64,000 bases of DNA, taken from the NCBI RefSeq assembly GCF_003259365.1, contig NZ_QLLY01000014.1:4199-68198 (forward strand), read 5' to 3'. The stretch comes from Streptomyces sp. PsTaAH-137. GTDB taxonomy: Bacteria; Actinomycetota; Actinomycetes; Streptomycetales; Streptomycetaceae. The position numbers and the translations under genes are program-made. The notes beneath the pieces were generated by a model. The model was not told the DNA's origin. It saw only the letters and a program-made list of their open reading frames with translations, and made no database searches. Each line of letters starts with the position of its first letter. Positions within the stretch are counted from its first letter, which is position 1. This document shows, piece after piece, positions 48,084-55,114 of this stretch.

Positions 48084-50158
48084 CAGATCTCCCCGTAGAG
48101 GGCCTCGTCGTCGCCGGGCAGAGGGTGTGCGGGGTCGTCCAGGACCAGGCCGAGGCCGAGGGCCCAGAAGGAGTCGTGGTCGCGGGCGAAGACCTCGCCG
48201 CGCAGCCGTTTCAGCTCGTACGGGAGCTGTGCCACGCGGACGGCGCCGAGCCCCTCGCGCATCCCGCGATGGAAGTCGGCACAGGCTCCGTCGGTCCCCA
48301 CGGGGCCGGGTCTTCGGCCCAGGGCGACCGGGTACCCGCCGCGCCGGGCGGCGTGCAGGGCGCCGAGGGTCGGTTCGGTGTCGGTGGCCCGGCAGTACAC
48401 GGGAACGGTGTGGTCGGCGAGCGCGTCGAGCCAGGCCGGGTCGACGGTGCGCGGGCGGCCGTCCGCGCAGTCGGCCCGCTCGGTGACGAAGGGCTCCGCG
48501 CACAGCCGCGCCCACCGGTCCCGCTCGCGTGCGGCGCCCCGCTCGCCGTGCGGCCGGACGCCCTGGTGGCGGAAGACGACCGGGCGCTGGACGCCGAGCG
48601 GCTCGTCGCCGTCGACGGACCATTCCTCGACGGGCAGCGTGAACAGCTCGGGCGCGGTGGCCACTTCGAGCCTGACCGGGTCGTCGTCGCCGCGGTCGAC
48701 GCTGCGGAAGACGGCGCGCAGCGGCCCGGCCACGTCCCGTTCGAGCTGTTCCTCGTCGTCGCTGGTGCCGGAGACGGTGGGTTCGGCGCGGCCGCGCGCG
48801 TACAGGACGCCCACGCGCCAGCTGTACGTGCCTTCCCAGGCGTCCCGCCACAGTTCGAGCAGCGCGGTCGGTCCGACGGTGACGGCCGGGTCGCCGCCGC
48901 CCGGTGCGGGCCGGCGGACGGGCGGGTCGCCGCGGCGGCTCGCGCGGCGCAGCTGGAGGTCGTCGTAGCGCACCCGGATCTGGGCGTGGACCCGCGCGTC
49001 GTGCCACGTGGCCTGGTCGAACACGACCCGCCACAGCTCGGTCTCGACGTCCGGCGGCAGGGTCACGTCGCCGTCGGCGGCCACCGCGGCGACGTAGTGC
49101 AGCGCGGCTGCGGTCGCGTGCCGCTCCGGCGGCTCGTACAGCAGGCCGAGCCCGTCGCGCCAGGTCAGCGCGGCGGGGCCGAAGGCGGACTCGAACGGGT
49201 CGCCGCGGGCGTCGAGCGCCAGCTCGGTGACCCGGTCCGCGCGGGCCGGCGGGGCGAACTCGGCGAGCAGCCCGAGCAGGGTCGTGCGGTGTACGGGGTC
49301 GATGCCGTCGCTGACCTGGCACTTGCGCCGCAGATAGGCCCAGGCCGGGACGCGTCCGCTGCCGTCCCGCAGCCGGTCCAGGTGCCAGCGGTCGTGGGCG
49401 TGGACGACCTGGACGTAGTACGGGCTGTGGCGCAGCTGGGTGACGGCGACGGTGAGCCCGCCGGGGCGGCCGGGCCTGCTCGCCTTGACCAGGCCCACGA
49501 CCGCGCCGGTACGGAGGTCCAGGACGGGTCCGCCGGACATGCCGGGTTCCACCTCGTCCTGGCGGTTGAGCCGGACGAACGCGCCGTTGCCCGCTTCCCC
49601 GGAGAGGCGGGCCAGCCGGCCGGTGATCTCGCGCTCCCCGAACTCGTCGGTGCACCCGTAGTAGGCGACGTCCCGCAGTCCGGGCCGGGGCCGGTCCCCG
49701 ATCCAGACGCAGTCGTGCGAGACGGGGTCGCGCAGTCGCAGCAGCGCCATGTCGGGCGCGGGCCAGACCTGTCCGTGGTCGTCGGGCGGCTCCTGCGGGG
49801 CGGCCCAGTCGACCACGGCGACGGCGACGCCCTCGGTGCCGCCGGAGTCGGTGAAGGTGACGCCGACCTCCTTGCCCACGACGGCACCCCCCTCCCCCGT
49901 GCCCCGCAGCCCCTTGACGACCACATGGGCGCAGGTCAGCACCCATCCGGGGGCCACGAAGACGCCGCTGCCCCATGTGTCGTACGCGTCGTGCTCCCCG
50001 CCGGCGGCGTCCGGCCCGTGTCTTGTCTCTGCATACCCGGTGCGGACGGCGTGGACGCGTACACAAGCGGCCAGCATGGACGCATCGAAGACCGCGAAGG
50101 CTCGCGCCGCCTCTTCTTCGCGCCCGGTGGAGCCGTCGGGTATGCCGTGGTCCGGCAC
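48083..50158 (-). CDS. Trypsin-like protease fused to VMAP-type domains
   Basis: The 691-residue protein has an N-terminal trypsin-like domain without signal peptide. Visible catalytic residues are His in VLTCAHVV (about residue 78), Asp in APDMALLRL (about 137) and Ser in EPGMSGGPVLDL (about 207). A middle region follows, and a C-terminal domain (about 420-690; VGPTALLELWRDAWEGTYSWR; a late FARDHDSFWALGLGLVLDDP) of the VMAP-C kind. In ternary conflict systems VMAP connects the ATPase/vWA pair to an effector, here an intracellular protease. The GTG start overlaps the upstream stop by one base. Confidence 0.87.
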   Translation of the reverse strand: MPDHGIPDGSTGREEEAARAFAVFDASMLAACVRVHAVRTGYAETRHGPDAAGGEHDAYDTWGSGVFVAPGWVLTCAHVVVKGLRGTGEGGAVVGKEVGVTFTDSGGTEGVAVAVVDWAAPQEPPDDHGQVWPAPDMALLRLRDPVSHDCVWIGDRPRPGLRDVAYYGCTDEFGEREITGRLARLSGEAGNGAFVRLNRQDEVEPGMSGGPVLDLRTGAVVGLVKASRPGRPGGLTVAVTQLRHSPYYVQVVHAHDRWHLDRLRDGSGRVPAWAYLRRKCQVSDGIDPVHRTTLLGLLAEFAPPARADRVTELALDARGDPFESAFGPAALTWRDGLGLLYEPPERHATAAALHYVAAVAADGDVTLPPDVETELWRVVFDQATWHDARVHAQIRVRYDDLQLRRASRRGDPPVRRPAPGGGDPAVTVGPTALLELWRDAWEGTYSWRVGVLYARGRAEPTVSGTSDDEEQLERDVAGPLRAVFRSVDRGDDDPVRLEVATAPELFTLPVEEWSVDGDEPLGVQRPVVFRHQGVRPHGERGAARERDRWARLCAEPFVTERADCADGRPRTVDPAWLDALADHTVPVYCRATDTEPTLGALHAARRGGYPVALGRRPGPVGTDGACADFHRGMREGLGAVRVAQLPYELKRLRGEVFARDHDSFWALGLGLVLDDPAHPLPGDDEALYGEI

Positions 50159-50661
50159 TACGAGCCTGCGCCGGAGGTGGTCGAGGGGCCGGTGGGGGTG
50201 CCGGTGCCCGGGGCCGGACCGGAGCCCGGGCCGGGAGCCGCGTTCTGAGCCGGGTCCGGATCGGGCTCCGGATCGGGCTCGGGGTCGGCCGTCGCGTCCT
50301 CGCCGGTACGCCAGGCGAGCGTCACGGTCAGGGCCGCCTTGGCCTCGCTCGCGGCGAGCAGGGAGACGACCGCGCCCGGTTTGACGGCGAGCTCGACGCC
50401 GAAGGAGACGGTCACCTCGTCGGGCCGGACGGCGGCGGCGGCCTGCCGCATCGCGGTGCCGACCCCGCGGATGAGGTCGTCGAGGCCCTCGACGCCCCGG
50501 GCCACCCGGTCGGTCACCCGTCCCGCGTCGGCGTATCCGCTCTGCGTCGGCACCAGCGCGCCCACGTCGGCCGTCCGCAGCAGGACGGGTCTGCCCCCGA
50601 CCTGCACACGCACCACATCGTCCCGCCCCGTCACACCGTCCCGCGACGTGTCCTGTGTCAC
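50158..50661 (-). CDS. Trypco1 (CU044_2847-type) trypsin-coupled protein
   Basis: The protein has about 167 residues with the trypsin-co-occurring domain 1 pattern: VVRVQVGGRPVLLRTADVG, RVARGVEGLDDLIRGVGTAM, VRPDEVTVSFGVELAVKPG and AKAALTVTLAWRTGE. A Pro/Asp/Gly-rich disordered tail completes it. Members are nearly always next to intracellular trypsin-VMAP proteins and are thought to be regulators or substrates of the protease. It is the first gene of the locus. GTG 50661 was chosen; a TTG at 50688 is possible. The stop overlaps the protease start (TAGTG). Confidence 0.82.
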   Translation of the reverse strand: MTQDTSRDGVTGRDDVVRVQVGGRPVLLRTADVGALVPTQSGYADAGRVTDRVARGVEGLDDLIRGVGTAMRQAAAAVRPDEVTVSFGVELAVKPGAVVSLLAASEAKAALTVTLAWRTGEDATADPEPDPEPDPDPAQNAAPGPGSGPAPGTGTPTGPSTTSGAGS

Positions 50662-50837
50662 CGCGCCCCCGTCCCCCGACTGCCGCAACGCATCACCAAC
50701 TCAGCCTGAAAACAGAAGAGTTGACTCACCAGGCTAACGCCGGGGACGACCTCGGGGCGAGCCCGGCGGCAGGGTCGGCCTATCCTGGCCAGGAATCACC
50801 GTCAATCAGTCATCTCGTCATCCGCACGGAGCAGACC

Positions 50838-51020
50838 TTGTACTTCACCGACCGTGGCATCGAAGAGCTGGAGAAGCGGCGCGGCGAGGAGGAGGTCACC
50901 TTCGAGTGGCTCGCCGAGCAGCTGCGGACGTTCGTCGACCTGAACCCGGACTTCGAAGTGCCGGTGGAGCGGCTGGCGACCTGGCTGGCGCGGCTGGACG
51001 ACGAGGACGAGGACGAGTAG
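50838..51020 (+). CDS. DUF6104-type small acidic protein
   Basis: This 60-residue protein begins (TTG codon) MYFTDRGIEELEKRRGEEEV and continues FEWLAEQLRTFVDLNPDFEV, ending in an Asp/Glu run. The sequence is near invariant in Streptomyces relatives as I remember them, which supports the TTG start even though no strong ribosome-binding site precedes it. The function is unknown. It is divergent from the trypco1 gene and marks the return to core-type genes. Confidence 0.85.
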   Translation: MYFTDRGIEELEKRRGEEEVTFEWLAEQLRTFVDLNPDFEVPVERLATWLARLDDEDEDE

Positions 51021-51038
51021 GGCCCCGTCGGGGGCGGA

Positions 51039-51854
51039 TCAGTCGCCGCGGGCGGCGCGCACGCGGTCGTAGACGAAGCCGAGCGCGCCGTGGACGAGCA
51101 GGATCGCCCCGGCGGTGGCCCAGCCGGCGCTGCGCCGGCGCAGCCCGTAGAGGGCGAGCGGAACTCCGGCGGCGAGGTGGGCCGCGGCCACGCAGCGGGC
51201 CCGGGGGCCGCGCACCCAGGGCCCGATGCCGCTGCCCTCCACGACGTCAAGCTCGGCGTGCACGGCGTCCCGCCAGCCCGGCCAATCGACCTGCTCCGCG
51301 TCCGGCTGGACGCGGGCGACCTCGCGCAGCCGGTCGGCGGGCTCGCCGGGGCCCAGTCCGGCGGGCAGGGTGAGCCCGGCGCGGGTGAGGACGGCGAGCA
51401 GACCGCGCAGCCGGGCCCGGGCGTCGGCCTCGGAGTCGGGTGCGGTGAGGGCTTCGAGGGACTGCATGTCGTGTACGGGGTCGAGGCCGAGGCGGGCGGC
51501 GAAGGTGCGCAGGGCCTCGTGCTCGCCGACCGGGGTGCCGTTGGCCAGCCAGACGTACCCGACCGGGCGCCGGAAGCCGGAGGCGAGCGTGAAGCCGCCG
51601 CGGTCCGCGTCCCACCACAGCGCGAGCACCGGCCAGGGGGCGCCGACGGCGAGCGCGCCGGCCCAGCCGCCGAGCACCCGCTCGACGGACTCCTCGCCGG
51701 TCAGCCAGGGTTTCGCCTCGGGCACGAGGACGCTCCACTCGCGTCCGGCCCGGGCCAGCACCATCCGCTCGCGCAGGAGCTGCGCGGCGGGTCCGACGAC
51801 GGCGGGTTCGGCGCGGCAGAGAAGCAGGGCACCGGCGGGTTCGGGGGACGGCAT
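51039..51854 (-). CDS. Hypothetical protein with C-terminal hydrophobic hairpin
   Basis: The 271-residue protein has a soluble region (residues 1-215) with LLLCRAEPAVVGPAAQLLRE, a Trp-rich core (PWPVLALWWDADRGGFTLAS) and a long helical stretch. Two hydrophobic segments near the end (about 218-262, HLAAGVPLALYGLRRRSAGW and AGAILLVHGALGFVYDRV) probably insert in the membrane. No known domain is recognised. It converges on the DUF6104 gene with 18 bp between stops and is divergent from the DUF4097 operon. Confidence 0.7.
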   Translation of the reverse strand: MPSPEPAGALLLCRAEPAVVGPAAQLLRERMVLARAGREWSVLVPEAKPWLTGEESVERVLGGWAGALAVGAPWPVLALWWDADRGGFTLASGFRRPVGYVWLANGTPVGEHEALRTFAARLGLDPVHDMQSLEALTAPDSEADARARLRGLLAVLTRAGLTLPAGLGPGEPADRLREVARVQPDAEQVDWPGWRDAVHAELDVVEGSGIGPWVRGPRARCVAAAHLAAGVPLALYGLRRRSAGWATAGAILLVHGALGFVYDRVRAARGD

Positions 51855-51941
51855 GAACCCACGCTAGGGCAATTTGCCCGCTTCGGACCACAAATGACCT
51901 CCTCTGGGAGTGCGAGCGCGAGACGGACGTTCGCGACAGTC

Positions 51942-51969
51942 TTGACTTTCCCCATCCGCGATATATCGT
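51942..51969 (+). promoter_or_regulatory. Promoter with overlapping palindromic operator for the DUF4097-PadR operon
   Basis: TTGACT (51942-51947) and TATCGT (51964-51969) are spaced 16 bp apart. The perfect palindrome CGATATATCG (51959-51968) covers the -10 element, and a partial second copy (CGCGATATGG) lies at 51981-51991. The downstream PadR-family regulator is the obvious candidate to bind here. Confidence 0.65.
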
Positions 51970-52040
51970 GTTTGCAGGGAACGCGATATGGCGTGTCGCA
52001 CCGGCAGTCGTCCGCGCTCGCCACCGAGGGAGGTCGCACC

Positions 52041-52934
52041 ATGTCCGAGTCCGAGTGGTCCGTCGCGGAACCGCAGAAACTCGTCTTCGACGATCCGGTC
52101 ACGACGCTGCACGTCCGCATCGTCAACGGCACGGTCAACGTGGTGGGCACCGACGAGGGTTCCGCCCGCCTGGAGGTCTCCGACCTGGAGGGGCCACCGC
52201 TGCGCGTGAGCCAGGAGCACGGCGTGCTCTCGGTCGTGTACGACGACCTGCCCTGGAAGGGCTTCCTGAAGTGGTTCGACCGCAAGGACTTCCGGCGCAG
52301 CGCGGTGGTCACGCTCGCGGTTCCCACGGGGACCCGGGTCGAGGTCGGCGTGGTCGGCGCGGCCGCGGTCGTCTCCGGCATGGCGGGCCGTACGGAGGTG
52401 AAGGGCGTCACCGGCGACACGACCCTGGTGGGCGTCACCGGGCCGGTCCGCACCAGCACGGTCTCCGGCAGCGTCGAGGCCCAGGCGGTCACGGGTGACC
52501 TCCGGTTCCAGTCGGTCTCGGGGGATCTGACCGTCGTCGAGGGCTCGGGGTCCTTCGTGAAGGCGGACACCGTGAGCGGTTCGATGATCGTGGACCTGGA
52601 TCCGGCGGGCCCCACGGACGTGGCACTCAGCAGCGTCTCCGGCGAGATCGCCATCCGCATCCCGCACCCGGCGGACACCGAGGTCGAGGCGAACACGGCG
52701 AGCGGAGCGGTGTCGAACGCCTTCGACGGCCTCCGGGTCTCCGGCCAGTGGGGCGCCCACAAGATCACCGGCCGGCTCGGCGCGGGTTCGGGGAAGTTGC
52801 GGGCGACGACGGTCTCCGGTTCGATCGCGCTGCTGCGCAGGCCGCCGGGCGAGGACGAGCCGTTGGACGATCCGTCCGACACAGAGCCGCACGACGCCCC
52901 GCAGGACCGCCCCGCCGACAAGAAGGTGCTCTGA
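52041..52934 (+). CDS. DUF4097 family beta-helix protein
   Basis: The 297-residue protein is built of short beta-strand repeats (VSGMAGRTEVKGVTGDTTLV, VSGSVEAQAVTGDLRFQSVSG, VSGSMIVDLDP), the adhesin-like DUF4097 right-handed beta solenoid (about residues 20-270). The charged tail is disordered. There is no signal peptide or TM, so it stays in the cytoplasm. Such proteins are often paired with PadR regulators in actinobacteria, as here (1 bp between genes), and may act with membrane-stress responses. GGGAGG precedes the ATG. Confidence 0.85.
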   Translation: MSESEWSVAEPQKLVFDDPVTTLHVRIVNGTVNVVGTDEGSARLEVSDLEGPPLRVSQEHGVLSVVYDDLPWKGFLKWFDRKDFRRSAVVTLAVPTGTRVEVGVVGAAAVVSGMAGRTEVKGVTGDTTLVGVTGPVRTSTVSGSVEAQAVTGDLRFQSVSGDLTVVEGSGSFVKADTVSGSMIVDLDPAGPTDVALSSVSGEIAIRIPHPADTEVEANTASGAVSNAFDGLRVSGQWGAHKITGRLGAGSGKLRATTVSGSIALLRRPPGEDEPLDDPSDTEPHDAPQDRPADKKVL

Positions 52935-52935
52935 C

Positions 52936-54075
52936 ATGTCTCCCGTCTTCGCCCATGGACGCCTTCGGCTCTACCTCCTCAAGCTGCTCGACGAGGCCCC
53001 GCGCCACGGTTACGAGGTGATCCGCCTCCTGGAGGAGCGCTTCCAGGGGCTGTACGCACCCTCGGCGGGCACGGTCTATCCGCGCCTGGCGAAGCTGGAG
53101 AGCGAGGGGCTGGTCACCCACACCACCGAGGGCGGCCGCAAGGTGTACGCGATCACGGACGCGGGCCGCGCCGAGCTGGCCGACCGCAGCGGCGAGCTGG
53201 CCGATCTGGAGCTGGAGATCCGCGAGTCGGTCGCCGAGCTGGCGGCCGAGATCCGCGACGACGTCCGGGGCGCGGCCGGCGAGCTGCGCCGCGAGGTGCG
53301 GGCCGCCGCGGCCGGCACCCGCACCCGGAGCAACCCCTTCGGCAAGCTCGGTGACCTGGGCGATCTGGGCGACCTCAAGGACTTCACGGACAAGGATTCC
53401 TGGCGGGCCGCGAAGGAGGAGATGCGCCGGGCCAAGCAGGAGTGGAAGGAGCAGGCACGGCGCGCGAAGGACGAGAGCCGGCGGGCCCGCGAGGAGGCCC
53501 AGCGGGCGCGCCGCCAGGCCAAGGAGGCGCAGGACCAGGTGCGGGAGCAGGCGCAGGAGGAGTTCCAGCGCATGGCGCGGCGCGTCCAGGACCAGGTGCA
53601 GGACCACTTCACACGCGGCGACTGGCCGACGGGCGTCCGCGAGGGCCTGGCCGAACTGGCCAAGGAGTTCGGCGAGTTCGGCAAGAGCTTCGGCAAGGAC
53701 ACTCCGCGCACACAGCCGGCGCCCGAGCCCGAGTTCCGCCCCGCGCCGGACACGGTCCCGGCCGAGTATGTCCCGTCCTGGGCCACGGAGGAGCCCACCG
53801 GCACCCCGTCCCGCGACCTGGACCGCCTCCTGGACCGCTTCCGCGACGACATCCGCGACAGGGCCCGCGACCACGGCATCACGGAGGACCAACTCCGTTC
53901 GACACGGGCCCATTTGGCGAAGGCGGCGGGCCACATCGCGGCGACACTGTCACCGGAGGGAACCACTCCCACCGCTCCCGATCCAGGCCCCTCCGCCGGT
54001 CAGGAGACGGACCCCCCATCAAGCCCCTCCGGCGGTCAGGAGACGGATCCCCCATCAACCCCCTCCGGCGATTGA
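52936..54075 (+). CDS. PadR-family regulator with long coiled-coil extension
   Basis: The 379-residue protein has an N-terminal PadR winged helix (about residues 5-85; GYEVIRLLEERFQGLYAPSA, TVYPRLAKLESEGLV, YAITDAGRAEL). An amphipathic helix and a highly charged coiled coil follow (about 150-225, EEMRRAKQEWKEQARRAKDE). A Pro-rich linker and another helix end in a low-complexity tail encoded by dispersed-repeat DNA (ending PSTPSGD). The extension is much longer than in classical PadR proteins. It probably represses its own operon through the palindrome upstream of the DUF4097 gene; the link is inference. Confidence 0.85.
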   Translation: MSPVFAHGRLRLYLLKLLDEAPRHGYEVIRLLEERFQGLYAPSAGTVYPRLAKLESEGLVTHTTEGGRKVYAITDAGRAELADRSGELADLELEIRESVAELAAEIRDDVRGAAGELRREVRAAAAGTRTRSNPFGKLGDLGDLGDLKDFTDKDSWRAAKEEMRRAKQEWKEQARRAKDESRRAREEAQRARRQAKEAQDQVREQAQEEFQRMARRVQDQVQDHFTRGDWPTGVREGLAELAKEFGEFGKSFGKDTPRTQPAPEPEFRPAPDTVPAEYVPSWATEEPTGTPSRDLDRLLDRFRDDIRDRARDHGITEDQLRSTRAHLAKAAGHIAATLSPEGTTPTAPDPGPSAGQETDPPSSPSGGQETDPPSTPSGD

Positions 54076-54199
54076 GGAGCGGGGCGAGAGGCGGAGCCCC
54101 ACTCAAGCCCCCCCCATCGGGCAGCGGACGGGTCCCCAATCAAGCCCCTCCGGCGATTGAGGAGCGGGGTCCGGGGCGGAGCCCCGTGGCCTCAGCCCC
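54056..54199. repeat. REP-type dispersed repeats, copies B and C
   Basis: Two units with CCCTCCGGCGATTGAGGAGC cores (about 54060 and 54148) are followed by GGGGCGGAGCCCC-type hairpins. The first overlaps the stop of the PadR gene and supplies its last residues. The inverse unit is at 30.1 kb. These palindromes probably end transcription of the PadR operon and of the convergent Clp-N gene. Confidence 0.88.
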
Positions 54200-54213
54200 G
54201 GCACGGGCCGAGG

Positions 54214-54783
54214 TCACCCGGCGACCCGCCCCTCACCCCCGTACCCCCCGTACAGCACCCGCTCCACGGCCCCGGCACCCACCCCGAACCCCTCCAACAC
54301 CTCAGCGGCAGAACTACCGCCCCGGGACACCAGCGCAAGCAGCACATGCTCATCGCCGATGGACCGATCCCCGTGCCGCACAGCCACCCGCAAGGCCCCC
54401 TCCAGCACCTTCTTGGCCTCGCCCGTGAAGGCCCGGCGCCCACCGACGCGCCGCCCACCGGCCAACGCCCCGACCCCGTGGGCCTCTTCGACCCGCGCGA
54501 CGATCTCGTCCACATCGATCCCCAGCCCGGCAAGGGCTTCGGTGTCGGCCCGGGAGAGCCCCGCCCGGCGCCGGGCAGCCCCGACGGCCCGCCCGATCTC
54601 CGCGCGGCGCGCCTCGTCGGCGAGCCCGAGCGCGTCCAGCACGAAGGCGCCCCGGCTGCCGCGCCGCTCCAGCAGCGCGAGCAGCAGATGCCCCTCGTCG
54701 ACCCGCTCGGCACGCTCGCGCTCCGCGTGGACGACCGCTCCCTTGACGACGGCCCTGGCCGCCTCGGTGAACCGTTCGAACAT
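54214..54783 (-). CDS. Clp N-terminal (double) domain protein
   Basis: The 189-residue protein comprises two Clp-N repeats (MFERFTEAARAVVKGAVVHA, VDEGHLLLALLERRGSRGAF; then FTGEAKKVLEGALRVAVRHG, IGDEHVLLALVSRGGSSAAE). These are the substrate-recognition domains of ClpA/ClpC, but no AAA ATPase follows. Stand-alone Clp-N proteins may act as adaptors or decoys for Clp chaperones. The second ATG of ATGATG was preferred for its GGAGG spacing. It is coupled to the upstream HTH gene, whose stop overlaps the start. Confidence 0.88.
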   Translation of the reverse strand: MFERFTEAARAVVKGAVVHAERERAERVDEGHLLLALLERRGSRGAFVLDALGLADEARRAEIGRAVGAARRRAGLSRADTEALAGLGIDVDEIVARVEEAHGVGALAGGRRVGGRRAFTGEAKKVLEGALRVAVRHGDRSIGDEHVLLALVSRGGSSAAEVLEGFGVGAGAVERVLYGGYGGEGRVAG

Positions 54784-54992
54784 CATCGCCTCCCGTACTT
54801 CTTGTGCACGGCCTGTCGACTGACTCCCAGCTCGGCCGCGATGTCCTGCCACGACCAGCCCTGATTGCGCGCACTGCGCACCTGTACCGCTTCCAGCTGC
54901 TCAAGCAGCCGCCGCAGCGCGGCGACCGCCCGCAATCCGACGCGCGGGTCGCGGGCGCCCGCCTGCTCGGCGAGATCCGTTGCCTCGGTCAT
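54783..54992 (-). CDS. Small helix-turn-helix regulator of the Clp-N operon
   Basis: The 69-residue protein has a helical first half (VGLRAVAALRRLLEQLEAVQV) and a sigma-70 region 4 / Xre-like HTH at the end (WSWQDIAAELGVSRQAVHKK). The ATG follows the -10 element by only 6 nt, so the message is probably leaderless. Two copies of TGTCAA-N6-TTGAC(A) overlap its promoter, so autoregulation is likely. It overlaps the Clp-N gene and forms a two-gene operon with it. Confidence 0.87.
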   Translation of the reverse strand: MTEATDLAEQAGARDPRVGLRAVAALRRLLEQLEAVQVRSARNQGWSWQDIAAELGVSRQAVHKKYGRR

Positions 54993-54994
54993 GC

Positions 54995-55039
54995 TGTCAA
55001 TGTAGGTTGACGCGAAGGCGCTGTCAACCAAAATTGACA
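54995..55039 (-). promoter_or_regulatory. Consensus promoter with tandem TGTCAA-N6-TTGACA operators, leaderless start
   Basis: On the minus strand TTGACA (55027-55022) and TACATT (55004-54999) are 17 bp apart, a near-consensus promoter, and the ATG (54992) lies 7 nt after the -10. Two inverted repeats, TGTCAA-N6-TTGACA (55022-55039, perfect) and TGTCAA-N6-TTGACG (54995-55012), begin 27 bp apart and cover the -35 and -10 boxes. Confidence 0.82.
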
Positions 55040-55114
55040 CGCAGGGCGAAAGGAAAGGGCGCCCCGAGAACCCGGGACGCCCTTGAACCTCGTAGAACCT
55101 GGACCGGCTCCCGC

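Noticed and set aside
37867..50661. The eight-gene locus considered as a recently acquired genomic island
   Set aside because: No integrase, tRNA, direct repeats or base-composition shift was seen at its borders, so recent transfer cannot be claimed from this sequence.
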